32,651 bases of DNA from NCBI GenBank assembly GCA_003818505.1, contig RPRI01000048.1, positions 1 through 32,651 on the forward strand, read 5' to 3'. This DNA comes from Desulfobacteraceae bacterium. Its GTDB lineage: Bacteria > Desulfobacterota > Desulfobacteria > Desulfobacterales > RPRI01. Both the position numbers and the translations under genes were made by a program. Every line of letters starts with the position of its first letter. Positions within the stretch are counted from its first letter, which is position 1. A model generated the notes under the pieces. The model saw nothing but the letters and a program-made list of their open reading frames with translations. It made no database searches and was not told the origin of the DNA. Below, piece after piece: positions 22,670 to 31,208 of the stretch.

Positions 22670-24151
22670 ATGAAGCCTTCCGATAATATACAAATTTTTG
22701 ACGGCAATTATCTGCGTTCATCGGGCAGGAATCTTACCGTTCCATTCAGTATCGATATCAAATCCGAAGGAAGGTTGGATGAACTTATATGCACAGGTAT
22801 TTTGAGGCTTCTGCCTGGAAAGCGTCTGGTATGTTCAGGAAAGTGGAACGGTCTGGATGTCGTTGTAAAGTTTTTCCTTGATATAACAGACGGCAGGAGA
22901 CATTTAGCTCGCGAAGAACGCGGGATAATGGCACTGGAGAGTTCAGGCATCATCACTCCAAAACTGCTCTTCCGCGGGTCTTCAGCATCAGGAGAAGTAC
23001 CTCTTCTTGGTTTTGAGAAGATAATAGGGAGTGAAGATATTAAAGAAATCTGGGATAAAGCTGAAAGCGACAGCGGTCGCCTTTTTATTCTGGCTGGACT
23101 GATGACTGTTATTGCAAAACAGCATATCTCCGGTATTTGTCAGAAGGACCCACATATAAAAAATTTTCTTTTATCTGGCGGGTATATATATGCCATCGAC
23201 GGGGATGCTGTTGATTCCGAACATATAGGTACACCACTGCTTTTAAAGCCGAGCTTGAAGAATCTCGGACTATTTTTTGCTCAATTCTATCCGCAATATG
23301 CAAGCCTGATCCCGGAGGCATTTAATTATTATGCTTCCGTGAGAAAATGGATGATGGCCGATGGTATTTATGAATCCCTGATGAAAGAGGTGATAAAATG
23401 CAGATATAGAGCGGAAAAAGAGTATTTGAAGAAAATATTCAGAGAAAGCACCTCCTTCATATGTGATAAAAATATACGCCGGTATTTGATTTGCGGCAGG
23501 ACCTATTATGACGAGGCAATGGCCGATTTTCTCGATAATCCGGACGCCGTGCTTCAAGAAGAAAGAATTATTAAGGACGGAAACAGTTCAACTGTTTTTT
23601 TAATCCATTTGTCAGGACGGCCGCTTATTGTAAAACGATATAATATGAAAAACATGTGGCATGCCGCAAGGCGCTCCTACAGACAAAGCAGGGCTTGGGC
23701 GTCATGGCGCAATGCTCACCTATTGAAAAGCATAGGAATAAATACTCCCAACCCTTTAGCCATGATGGAAACAAGGTTTGGTCCATTAAGAAGCGTTTCT
23801 TATATTCTGACTGAATATATCGACGGAACGGATATTTACCATTTTCTTCATTCAGAAAAGGCAGGAGAAATTGATCTTATCAGTCTGGTGAAGCAGTTTG
23901 GTGGGCTGCTCCGGATGTTCGTATTTTCTTTGATAAGTCATGGAGATTTCAAGGGAACGAATTTCATTCTTTCGGATAAAAAATTATTCATTACAGATCT
24001 TGATGCTGTTTGCAAACACCGGTTGAAATGGCGATTTCAAAAGGCATTCATGAAAGATCTTGATCGTTTTATGCAAAACTGGGAAAATACACCGCATATT
24101 GATGCTTTATTCAGGGATGAGATTTCAAAAATAAAACGCAAGATGTTTTGA
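22670..24151 (+). CDS. Protein with two tandem WaaP/Bud32-like kinase domains
   Basis: 493 residues. The N-terminal domain has a lysine in VVVKFF (K67), a catalytic-loop-like CQKDPHIKNFLL (157-168) and IDGDA (176-180). The C-terminal domain has VKRY (K322), the classic SHGDFKGTNFIL (423-434) and ITDLDAV (441-447). Both loops keep an aspartate and an asparagine, so both domains could be active, though the first loop is D-x-H-x-K-N instead of H-G-D. Such kinases phosphorylate Kdo or heptose in LPS. A fusion of two is unusual. It lies 21 bases after the membrane glycosyltransferase and before an FkbM methyltransferase. Confidence 0.8.
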   Translation: MKPSDNIQIFDGNYLRSSGRNLTVPFSIDIKSEGRLDELICTGILRLLPGKRLVCSGKWNGLDVVVKFFLDITDGRRHLAREERGIMALESSGIITPKLLFRGSSASGEVPLLGFEKIIGSEDIKEIWDKAESDSGRLFILAGLMTVIAKQHISGICQKDPHIKNFLLSGGYIYAIDGDAVDSEHIGTPLLLKPSLKNLGLFFAQFYPQYASLIPEAFNYYASVRKWMMADGIYESLMKEVIKCRYRAEKEYLKKIFRESTSFICDKNIRRYLICGRTYYDEAMADFLDNPDAVLQEERIIKDGNSSTVFLIHLSGRPLIVKRYNMKNMWHAARRSYRQSRAWASWRNAHLLKSIGINTPNPLAMMETRFGPLRSVSYILTEYIDGTDIYHFLHSEKAGEIDLISLVKQFGGLLRMFVFSLISHGDFKGTNFILSDKKLFITDLDAVCKHRLKWRFQKAFMKDLDRFMQNWENTPHIDALFRDEISKIKRKMF

Positions 24152-24244
24152 TTTTTCAATAAATTGGTGGTGCCTGTTTTGCTGTTTTAATTGATGTCTG
24201 TTTTGCATGATTATTAGACCGGCAAATAAATGAGGGTTATATAT

Positions 24245-25087
24245 ATGAGGATTAAATCTGAAAAGTTAAGAGCTTACTATCGCTTTAAAGATAATTATAC
24301 AATGGGATCCAATATATTCCCATGGATACGAAAACGAGTGAAGTCTTCTCTTAAGAAAAATATCGTTAAAGAATTAGTGCGAACTTGCAACAATTTTCTT
24401 ATTCCTGTGAGTTCTATCGATTCTGCTACTCGTCATGTGCAGGTCAGAGGTTCCATTGATCTATCCATGGAATGGATTATCAAGCGTTACGTTAAGCAGG
24501 GATCAGTTGCGGTAGACGTAGGTGCAAATCTTGGTTTTTTATCGTTATGCATGGCTGAGCGGGTTGGTTACATCGGGAAGGTTTATTCTATCGAACCTAA
24601 TAGCAATCTTCATCCTTACTTAAAAGAGCTTCTATATCTCAACGCTATTAACAACGTAGAAATTGTTCATTGTGCATGTTCTGATGAAGAAGGAACCGTG
24701 AGATTTGAGATAGATGAATCAGATCACAGTAAATCCAGAATTGGCGACAAGGGAGAATATCAAATCAAAGCAATGCCCCTTGATACTATCCTTGCAGAAA
24801 ATGATAATATTATCTCTTTTATTAAGGTGGATGTTGAAGGTCACGAGCCAAGCGTTTTAGCGGGCGCTATTAAAACATTAAAGTCACATAGGCCAACTCT
24901 TGTTTTTGAAACAGGCGCTCATTCTGAAAGTGATATTTCAAAGATTCATAATATCTTGCATGGTGCACAATATGATGTGATCGGAGTAATAAATGATTGG
25001 GGCATTGAAGAAAAAACATTGACGGTGAGGATGACAAATAAAACACATTGTAATGTGTTGGCTCTACCCAGACGAAATCAACTTTAA
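24245..25087 (+). CDS. FkbM family methyltransferase
   Basis: 280 residues from the ATG at 24245, which has GAGGG 8 bases upstream, rather than the ATG at 24230. SAM-binding motif I is VAVDVGANLGFLSL (91-97 DVGANLG), then YSIEPNSNLHPYLKELL. The FkbM hallmark FIKVDVEGHEPSVLAGA and LVFETG follow. FkbM enzymes O-methylate sugars or polyketides. Next to LPS genes it probably decorates a surface polysaccharide (inference). The AT-rich flanks suggest it may be a later addition to the module. Confidence 0.92.
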   Translation: MRIKSEKLRAYYRFKDNYTMGSNIFPWIRKRVKSSLKKNIVKELVRTCNNFLIPVSSIDSATRHVQVRGSIDLSMEWIIKRYVKQGSVAVDVGANLGFLSLCMAERVGYIGKVYSIEPNSNLHPYLKELLYLNAINNVEIVHCACSDEEGTVRFEIDESDHSKSRIGDKGEYQIKAMPLDTILAENDNIISFIKVDVEGHEPSVLAGAIKTLKSHRPTLVFETGAHSESDISKIHNILHGAQYDVIGVINDWGIEEKTLTVRMTNKTHCNVLALPRRNQL

Positions 25088-25223
25088 TCCGAATTCGGCG
25101 TTTCGTTTTGCCGGTAAAAGATGTCGCACTTCATAAAAAATTGGCGATTCTTTCAACGCCATCTTTATTGTAAATTATCAGTATATTATAAAGTACTTTA
25201 ATTATAGAAATTATTTAGATAGA

Positions 25224-26120
25224 ATGAAATTATCGATTATAATCCCTACATATAATTATGCTCATTTTCTTCCTAATGCATTAGAATCTACACTCACGCA
25301 AGAACAAAATGATTGTGAAACATTGGTGATAGATGACGGTTCAACGGATGAAACCCCGGAACTGATGCGTTCTTATTGTGAAAAATATCCAATCCGGATT
25401 AAATATTTCCGGCAGGAAAACCGAGGTCCAGCGAATGCCAGAAATAGAGGAATCAAGGAATCCTGTGGTGACTATTTAATTTTTCTTGATGCCGACGACA
25501 GTTTTCTTCCTGGTGCTCTGAGTACTTTTTGCTCTTTTCTTCAAGGAGAACCGGATCTTGATATGGTATTAGGAGGGCATCTTTCAGTTCATGAAAATGG
25601 CAAAGAAAAAGTTTATATGCCCAAGCCTTTCTCTAAAGATAAAAAGAAAAATTTTGTTGATTACATCCGGGGAAACATCAGAATCTCTCATGGCGCGGCT
25701 ATAACGGCACGAAGGGTATTTGAAAATATCAAATACCCAGATCATATTCCTAACAGCGAAGACATACCTGTGTTTGCCCAAGTACTGGCGCTTTTTAATT
25801 GTGCTTCTTTTCCCAATCCGGTTTTGAAGATACTCAAGCATGATGATAGCCTGAGGAACAACACAAAATTAGTTACGCAGGCTGGAATTGACATTGTGGA
25901 CATTCTATTCGATTCGAAAATTCTTACACCGGATCTTATGTTTTTTCGGGATGAATTTCTTGCCAGGCGATATCTTACCTTGTTTCGTTCATTATATATT
26001 TCAGGATATTATTCTGAAGCTAGGATTTGCTACCACAGTGCTATAAAACTATTTCCTGGATTGTTGTCGGATGGTGCGTATCTGAAAAAGTATCTGTCAA
26101 GTTTTATCAAAAAGGAATAA
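25224..26120 (+). CDS. GT2 family glycosyltransferase
   Basis: 298 residues, GT-A fold. The N terminus is LSIIIPTYNYAHFLPNALES, then the nucleotide-sugar motif VIDDGSTDET (37-43). RGPANARNRGIKES leads to the D-x-D metal site FLDADDS (D89-D91). The C-terminal part has LKHDDSLRNN. There are no membrane segments; it acts on the cytoplasmic side, adding a sugar to a lipid-linked or LPS-core acceptor. The exact sugar is unknown. A 136-bp AT-rich gap separates it from the FkbM gene. Confidence 0.93.
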   Translation: MKLSIIIPTYNYAHFLPNALESTLTQEQNDCETLVIDDGSTDETPELMRSYCEKYPIRIKYFRQENRGPANARNRGIKESCGDYLIFLDADDSFLPGALSTFCSFLQGEPDLDMVLGGHLSVHENGKEKVYMPKPFSKDKKKNFVDYIRGNIRISHGAAITARRVFENIKYPDHIPNSEDIPVFAQVLALFNCASFPNPVLKILKHDDSLRNNTKLVTQAGIDIVDILFDSKILTPDLMFFRDEFLARRYLTLFRSLYISGYYSEARICYHSAIKLFPGLLSDGAYLKKYLSSFIKKE

Positions 26121-26189
26121 AACTATATCCGCAATTGGGAATGTGATAAAGTGAATAGAAATAACAATGAATAAAATCTTTTATTTTAG

Positions 26190-26265
26190 TGGTACGCCCG
26201 GCTGGAATCGAACCAGCGATCTTCAGCTCCGGAGGCTGACGCCCTATCCACTGGGCCACGGGCGC
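26190..26265 (-). tRNA. tRNA-Arg (anticodon CCG)
   Basis: Minus-strand cloverleaf: acceptor GCGCCCG paired with CGGGCGT, D-arm GCCCAGTGGATAGGGC, anticodon stem TCAGC/GCTGA around the loop CTCCGGA (anticodon CCG), and T-arm GCTGG-TTCGATT-CCAGC. The discriminator is A and the 3' CCA is encoded. Confidence 0.97.
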
Positions 26266-26286
26266 ACAATTGTTACAGCAGTTAGT

Positions 26287-27576
26287 TTATATGTGCTGAA
26301 AAGTCAAGTTTGAAAAAAGCGCCTTTGCTTCACCCACAACATATAAAGAACCGGTAATACATATTACCTCATCTTTCGATGCTGTTTTAACGGCATAGTC
26401 TATAGCGCTTTTCACATCCGGTATGATCTTAATGTTTTTTACTATTTCTTTCGATGCCTCATAAAGTGTTTCAGGTTCAAGCGCTCTGTCAATTAAGGGT
26501 TTCGTCAATATAGCCCTGCTGCATCCGGAAAGAATGCTCTTTAACATGGATGGATAAGGTTTATCATCGAGCATGCCGGTAATGATAGTAATTTTTCTCT
26601 CGTAAAATTCTTTTGATAAAAACTTTGAAAGTGTTCGTGCGGCATCCAGATTATGTGCTCCGTCGAGAATTATATAAGGAGAAGTTGATACGACTTCAAG
26701 CCTTCCCGGCCATTTATTTTTAAACAAACCGGCTCTTATTTTTTCAACCGGAAGATCGATCCTCTTTCCGAGAATCTCGCAGGCTGCCAGAACAAGAGAC
26801 GCGTTTTCGATCTGATGAAACCCGCTCAAGCCTGTCTGCATATCAGGCCATATTTTTCCCATTCCATGATATGTAAAGGTTCCATTTTTATTCTTTCTTG
26901 TTTTAAAACTCTCTCCAATAAGATAAAAAGGAGCCTTGTTTTCAGCAGCAATATTTTTCAGGACATTAATTGCGTTTTTTTGTTTTGCCCCAGCGATTAC
27001 GGGTATTCCTCTTTTGATTATTCCACCCTTTTCGCCCGCGATCTTTTCGATTGTATTACCAAGATATTTTTTATGCTCAATAGAGATGTTTGTAATAACC
27101 GAAATGGCCGGCTTGATTATATTGGTAGCATCCAGCCTTCCTCCCATGCCCGTTTCGATGACGGCCCAATCAACTTTTTCTTTACTGAATTCGTACAATG
27201 CCATGGCTGTTGAAAATTCGAAAAATGTCGGTTCGCGGGATCCCCCCTGATGAACATTCTTTACGATGTTATATAGTTCAACTACATGTTTATTTGATAT
27301 TAAATGTTGGTTTATCTGGATTCTTTCATTGAAAGTTACCAGATGTGGCGAAGTGAACAACCCGGTTTTATAACCGGCTTCTTGTAAAATTGAAGCAAGA
27401 GCTGATGCAACTGAACCTTTCCCGTTTGTGCCGGCCACATGTATGCATGAATATTCATTCTGGGGATTTCCAAGAGCGGAAAGGATATTTCTTATTGTGG
27501 AAAGACCTAACTTTATTCCAAACCTTCTTAATCCATACATCGAATCAAGACAATCTTTATATGCTTTATTCCCCAT
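26287..27576 (-). CDS. folC: Bifunctional folylpolyglutamate/dihydrofolate synthase
   Basis: 429 residues with the Mur-ligase-type plan. The ATP loop VAGTNGKGSVASALASIL (GTNGKGS 49-55) and TSPHLVTFNERIQIN are the FolC signature. ETGMGGRLDATN, NISIEHKKYLG and the C-terminal YIILDGAHNLDAA complete the active site. It adds L-glutamate to dihydropteroate and to folates. AGGA lies 8 bases before the ATG. It sits downstream of rpsU on the same strand with a terminator between, and just upstream of tRNA-Arg. Confidence 0.97.
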   Translation of the reverse strand: MGNKAYKDCLDSMYGLRRFGIKLGLSTIRNILSALGNPQNEYSCIHVAGTNGKGSVASALASILQEAGYKTGLFTSPHLVTFNERIQINQHLISNKHVVELYNIVKNVHQGGSREPTFFEFSTAMALYEFSKEKVDWAVIETGMGGRLDATNIIKPAISVITNISIEHKKYLGNTIEKIAGEKGGIIKRGIPVIAGAKQKNAINVLKNIAAENKAPFYLIGESFKTRKNKNGTFTYHGMGKIWPDMQTGLSGFHQIENASLVLAACEILGKRIDLPVEKIRAGLFKNKWPGRLEVVSTSPYIILDGAHNLDAARTLSKFLSKEFYERKITIITGMLDDKPYPSMLKSILSGCSRAILTKPLIDRALEPETLYEASKEIVKNIKIIPDVKSAIDYAVKTASKDEVICITGSLYVVGEAKALFSNLTFQHI

Positions 27577-27614
27577 GGGCTTGATCCTGTAATACGATAT
27601 TGTTAAAGGCGGAT

Positions 27615-27655
27615 AAAAAAACCCGGCAAAATATTATTTTTGCCGGGTTTTTATT
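27615..27655 (-). terminator. Intrinsic terminator after rpsU
   Basis: The stem ACCCGGCAAAA pairs with the matching TTTTGCCGGGT arm around a short AT loop (27621-27648). Runs of A on the left and T on the right make it usable from both strands. It lies 15-20 bases after the rpsU stop. Confidence 0.9.
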
Positions 27656-27669
27656 TACGATATGTTCCC

Positions 27670-27876
27670 TTATCTTCTGTATTTGTTTCTGGAAATTGCG
27701 ATTCTTTCTCTTCTTAAAGCTTCGCGCTGCTTTCGCCGCCTGAATTCACTAGGTTTTTCATAGCTCTTTTTCAATTTAAGTCTTTTGAAAAGCCCGTCGT
27801 TTTGAATCTTTTTTTTCAAAATGCGCATAGCTTTTTCAAGGTCGTTATCGAAAACCTTGACTTGGATTTCCTTCAA
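27670..27876 (-). CDS. rpsU: 30S ribosomal protein S21
   Basis: 68 residues, very basic. The sequence FDNDLEKAMRILKKKIQNDG, KRLKLKKSYEKPSEFRRRKQ and an arginine-rich tail is standard S21. It helps the 30S subunit recognise Shine-Dalgarno/anti-Shine-Dalgarno pairing during initiation. It starts at TTG 27876 with GGGGG 8 bases upstream. An intrinsic terminator lies right after it, so it is a monocistronic unit. Confidence 0.96.
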   Translation of the reverse strand: MKEIQVKVFDNDLEKAMRILKKKIQNDGLFKRLKLKKSYEKPSEFRRRKQREALRRERIAISRNKYRR

Positions 27877-28015
27877 ATTTTTCGCCCCCTTCTTTTCACC
27901 AGAATAGCCTGAGTCCTTTGATCCTATTGCTGATGTTTATTTAATGTATTTTAGAATTTGTCCTTCTAACTTATAATTAACAGCTTGGCAAGAAAAATTA
28001 TTAACAATAAATAAT

Positions 28016-28312
28016 GACGGATTTGTAAAAAGTCTATCATCAGTCCGAGGGCGATTAAGCCCAGACCTGGGGCGAGGGTGGAACCGTTTGAATTTACATC
28101 AAGCGGCGGGAGAGGGGAAGACCTTTGCCGCCAAGTAAAAAAGTCGTTTTTTTGACTATTTATGAAGGTATCAAAAGGATACAGGGATAATCAACGCATT
28201 TTGAACCGAAACAGCTTGTTACCCCCGCTTCTTGCGGCGGGGATAACAAGCTAATTAAAAACAGACACTTTTGCCCCGCGGTCGAAGATTCCCTACTGCT
28301 TTTAGCGGGGAG
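28016..28312. repeat. Gene-free region with family B end and strong hairpins
   Basis: The 457-base gap between rpsU and adk (27877-28333) has no gene. It holds a family B end GACGGATTTGTAAAAAGTC (28016-28034) and a GC-rich stretch with GGCGG/CCGCC arms at about 28110-28135. A long hairpin with AGCTTGTTA/TAACAAGCT arms around CCCCGC (28213-28252) follows, then a CCCCGC...GCGGGG inverted repeat (about 28275-28311). The last two lie 3' of adk and may end or stabilise its mRNA. Confidence 0.6.
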
Positions 28313-28333
28313 CTTAAATTTTTTGGGACTCCA

Positions 28334-29008
28334 TTAAAGTTTTGAAAGAAGTTCCGCCTGAACTTCTTTTACTCCAGGGGTGCCGTCAAGTGTAATATAT
28401 TTTAAAGAACCTGTTTTTTTTGCAATATCCTTAAAATAGTAAGATGATGCGAGTGTTCCGCTTTGTGCGTCATAATAAATATTATGGCGTTTATTGATTG
28501 CAGATTCATCCTGATCGTCTGCTCTTGTTTTGAGATTGCCTCCGCAGACACGGCATTTGTCTCCATTCGGCTTTATGGCATCTATATATATATTATTTGG
28601 ATGATTGTTGTCTTTGTCGCAAAGTCTGCGGCCCATGATTCTGTTTTTTGCAATCTGCCTGTCGAGCACAATTTCAACAACTATATCAAGTTTTATACCT
28701 GCTTTTTTCAGGGATTCGTCAAGTTTGATTGCCTGGTTTTTATTCCTGGGAAACCCGTCAAGAAGCCATCCGTTTTTACAATCGGGCTGTTTCATACGGT
28801 CCAGTATCATAGGAATCGTAATCTCATCAGGTACCAAATCGCCCTTGTCTATATATGCCTTGGCTTGTTTGCCGAGTTCGGTTCCCTTTGAAATGTTTTC
28901 ACGAAATATTGCACCGGATTCAATATGCGGGGTCTTGTATTTATCCTTTAAAATGGCGCCTTGAGTTCCCTTACCGCTGCCGTTCGGTCCGAAAAACAAA
29001 ATGTTCAT
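28334..29008 (-). CDS. adk: Adenylate kinase
   Basis: 224 residues. The P-loop is FFGPNGSGKGTQ (K13), the NMP-binding part follows (HIESGAIFRENI), and DGFPRNKNQ (84-92) and GRRLC with the LID arginines are present. The LID contains C130 and CRVC (152-155), suggesting a zinc-binding type LID, though a fourth ligand is not obvious. It interconverts ATP + AMP and 2 ADP. A good AAGGAG precedes the ATG. It is a single gene here, not in the ribosomal-protein operon where adk often lies. Confidence 0.96.
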   Translation of the reverse strand: MNILFFGPNGSGKGTQGAILKDKYKTPHIESGAIFRENISKGTELGKQAKAYIDKGDLVPDEITIPMILDRMKQPDCKNGWLLDGFPRNKNQAIKLDESLKKAGIKLDIVVEIVLDRQIAKNRIMGRRLCDKDNNHPNNIYIDAIKPNGDKCRVCGGNLKTRADDQDESAINKRHNIYYDAQSGTLASSYYFKDIAKKTGSLKYITLDGTPGVKEVQAELLSKL

Positions 29009-29113
29009 TAAATTTCTCCTTTTCTTGTTTTATTTATTGGAATAGCCCTCTTATATGGTTTGTATGTTCTGGCTTAAATATAGAATTGACTTTATATTGT
29101 CAAGGATCAGGAT

Positions 29114-29292
29114 AGTTTCCATCCGGAAATGGCTCTTTGTGGCGATCTAAAGTGTCAATCTGCGGGATTTCTTGTGCGACATACTGACCGTATGTCTTAA
29201 GCACAATCCTTTGATTTCCTTGAGCTTGCCCAAAATAGCCGATTTCCGAATTGGAAACATGTATGTGTCCAAACATAGTTTCCACACTATGG
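29114..29292. repeat. Dispersed MITE-like repeat, family E, copy 1
   Basis: About 180 bp ending at TAGTTTCCATCCGGAAA (29114-29130), with a degenerate second end TAGTGTGGAAACTA on the other strand near 29292. The core shares TTTCCAATTCGGAAATCGGC and TTTTGGGCAAGCTCAAG with the window end (32527-32651), in opposite orientation. A 61-codon frame inside is not considered a gene. Confidence 0.7.
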
Positions 29293-29298
29293 TAAGCC

Positions 29299-30690
29299 TT
29301 AATTGCCGGAATTGTTTTTTATTAGCTCTGATACCAAAGAAAAAGCCTCCTCACGATTTTTTATATCGTTTGAAATCCTTGATTCTTCAACAACAGACAA
29401 GATTTTTTTAAATAAAGGTGAAGGATGCAGACCAAACTCTTTAATTAGATCATTTCCCGTAACCAGCCTCGGCCCGGTTATTTTCAACTTATAGTCCGAA
29501 AAAAACTCTTTTAGAAGATACGATGTAAAACTAAAAAAATGTCCGTTTCTTTCATCGTCGATGCCTTTACCATTTATGTCTGCAATAGTATGAAGCAGTA
29601 AATCCGGAGTATTATTCCCACATTTAATAAAGAAACGGGTCAAACTTCTTTTTGAAGGGATTTTTTTATCGCCGGTGTTGTACAGATTGAGAGCCAAAAT
29701 ATGGTTTCTTATTATAAAATCAATATAATCAGCCTCATTGTTTGATAATTTCAGCCTTTTTGATATTTGTTTTGCCATTTCAGCGCCGATTCTTTCATGT
29801 CCGAAAAAATGAATATTCCCGTCGTCTCCAACTGTCAGAGAGGATGGTTTTCCGATATCATGCAGCAGTATGGAGTATTTTAATAGTGCCGATCTTTTTT
29901 TATCCATATCCGGTATCGATAATTTCTTTAATTCCTGATTGAAATTGTTTTTACTCAATAAGATTTCAAGCTGACTGAATGCTGTTAAGGAATGAATAAG
30001 CACATCATGTGCATGGTGCTTGTTTTGTCTGCATCCCTTAAGTGCGGTCAGCTCAGGAAAGATTTCAAAAAGAAGTCCGGTTTTATACATTTGATCAATA
30101 TAACAATATGATTTCGGGCAGAATAATATTTTGAAAAGCTCAGCTTTTATCCGCTCCCCAGCTGTCTGTGTAATGAGTTTAACATTATTTCTGATGATAT
30201 GAGCGGTCTCAGATTCTATTTCAAAATCAAGCATTGCCGCTATCCTGTATGCCCTGATCAGGCGAACAGGATCATTTTTAAAAATCTCTTTTGAAACCAT
30301 GCTTATTTTTTTTATTGAAAGGTCATTTATTCCTCCAAACAGGTCTATAACCTTGTCTGCAGCAAGATCATAACCGATAGCATTGATGGTAAAATCTCTC
30401 TTTATCAGGTCATCTTCAATTGTATTGCCTTCTATTGCAGAGATATCAAAGGAGTCTCTTTTTGAAACAACTCTGTATATCCTCTGATCCCGTTTTCCTA
30501 TTTCAACAACATGCCCGTTGACGCATGAAGCGAGATCAGAGGCATATTTTTCAGGAAACAGGAGCACAGCTATATCATAGTCGGTTGGAATTCTTCCTAA
30601 CAGAAGATCTCTTATCGATCCTCCGACCATATAGGCGCCTTTTGTTTTGGGGATTGCCTGATTGATATTTAAAATGATTTTATTAGACAT
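29299..30690 (-). CDS. cca: CCA-adding/poly(A) polymerase family nucleotidyltransferase with HD domain
   Basis: 463 residues. The head domain has VGGSIRDLLLGRIPTDYDIAV (G-G-x-x-R-D, metal ligands D37 and D39). KRDFTINAIGYDL, FKNDPVRLIRAYRIAA and the neck follow. A C-terminal HD phosphohydrolase domain has ILLHDIGKP and FFGHERIGAEM. Class II tRNA nucleotidyltransferases repair or add the 3' CCA; some members are A-adding or poly(A) polymerases, and the specificity cannot be decided from sequence alone. The HD domain resembles the E. coli-type enzyme with phosphatase activities. Confidence 0.9.
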   Translation of the reverse strand: MSNKIILNINQAIPKTKGAYMVGGSIRDLLLGRIPTDYDIAVLLFPEKYASDLASCVNGHVVEIGKRDQRIYRVVSKRDSFDISAIEGNTIEDDLIKRDFTINAIGYDLAADKVIDLFGGINDLSIKKISMVSKEIFKNDPVRLIRAYRIAAMLDFEIESETAHIIRNNVKLITQTAGERIKAELFKILFCPKSYCYIDQMYKTGLLFEIFPELTALKGCRQNKHHAHDVLIHSLTAFSQLEILLSKNNFNQELKKLSIPDMDKKRSALLKYSILLHDIGKPSSLTVGDDGNIHFFGHERIGAEMAKQISKRLKLSNNEADYIDFIIRNHILALNLYNTGDKKIPSKRSLTRFFIKCGNNTPDLLLHTIADINGKGIDDERNGHFFSFTSYLLKEFFSDYKLKITGPRLVTGNDLIKEFGLHPSPLFKKILSVVEESRISNDIKNREEAFSLVSELIKNNSGN

Positions 30691-30800
30691 TTTGATTATT
30701 ACAATTGTTGATGGGCTTTTTACGAGTCAAGCAACAATTGATTACCTGTTTATTCCTTGCAATAAAAGGACTATCAAAATAATTAAAAAAGACAAAATTC

Positions 30801-30829
30801 TTGACAGTTATAAAATCATGTTATAGTTA
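30801..30829 (+). promoter_or_regulatory. Candidate sigma70 promoter for rho (long leader)
   Basis: TTGACA (30801-30806) with TATAGT 15 bp on, or TAGTTA 17 bp on. It is the best promoter-like site in the 518-base gap before rho and would give a leader of about 380 nt. Spacing is not ideal for the better -10, so this is tentative. Confidence 0.35.
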
Positions 30830-31003
30830 GAACTGTCTTTAATTTATCAAGCCCGCCGATTGGAGCGAATACCTTAGATAATTTTCTGTTAAATACCGCT
30901 GTATATAAAATATTCCTCCATTAATGATCAATTCGGATTCAATCCTTGATTTGCGGATTATGATAATAATTTTTGTGTTGAGTTGATCGTATGTATTATT
31001 TTT

Positions 31004-31074
31004 GATCCCGATAAACGGGACTTTTTTCAGTACCCCTTTGAGGGGTAGAAAAACGCAGTAAATAATTTCTAATT
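31004..31074. repeat. Repeat family D, copy 1 (rho leader)
   Basis: Two small hairpins, CCCG-ATAAA-CGGG (31007-31019) and CCCC-TTTGA-GGGG, are joined by ACTTTTTTCAG and followed by AAATAATTTCTAA. A copy in the same orientation starts directly after the rho stop codon (32457-32525). The rest of 30691-31208 has no gene. It also holds a CAATTGTTG/CAACAATTG inverted repeat at 30702-30740. Confidence 0.75.
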
Positions 31075-31208
31075 TGATAATGTACAATAATAATTTGTGT
31101 TATATTTATTCCGCAAGGTTATTTCTTTGGCAGTATATCATTTTTTGTTGTTTATTCCATAAAATAATCTTAGACAGAAATTGAGAAAGGTAAAGAGGTT
31201 ACGGTTTA

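Noticed and set aside
28463-28964. Two overlapping plus-strand frames of 119-142 codons
   Set aside because: Both are antisense to adk, whose motifs are complete.
29100-29285. 61-codon minus-strand frame
   Set aside because: It lies in dispersed repeat E, and the other copy does not preserve the frame.
30839-31087. 82-codon minus-strand frame
   Set aside because: AT-rich, crosses repeat D hairpins in the rho leader, and resembles no family.
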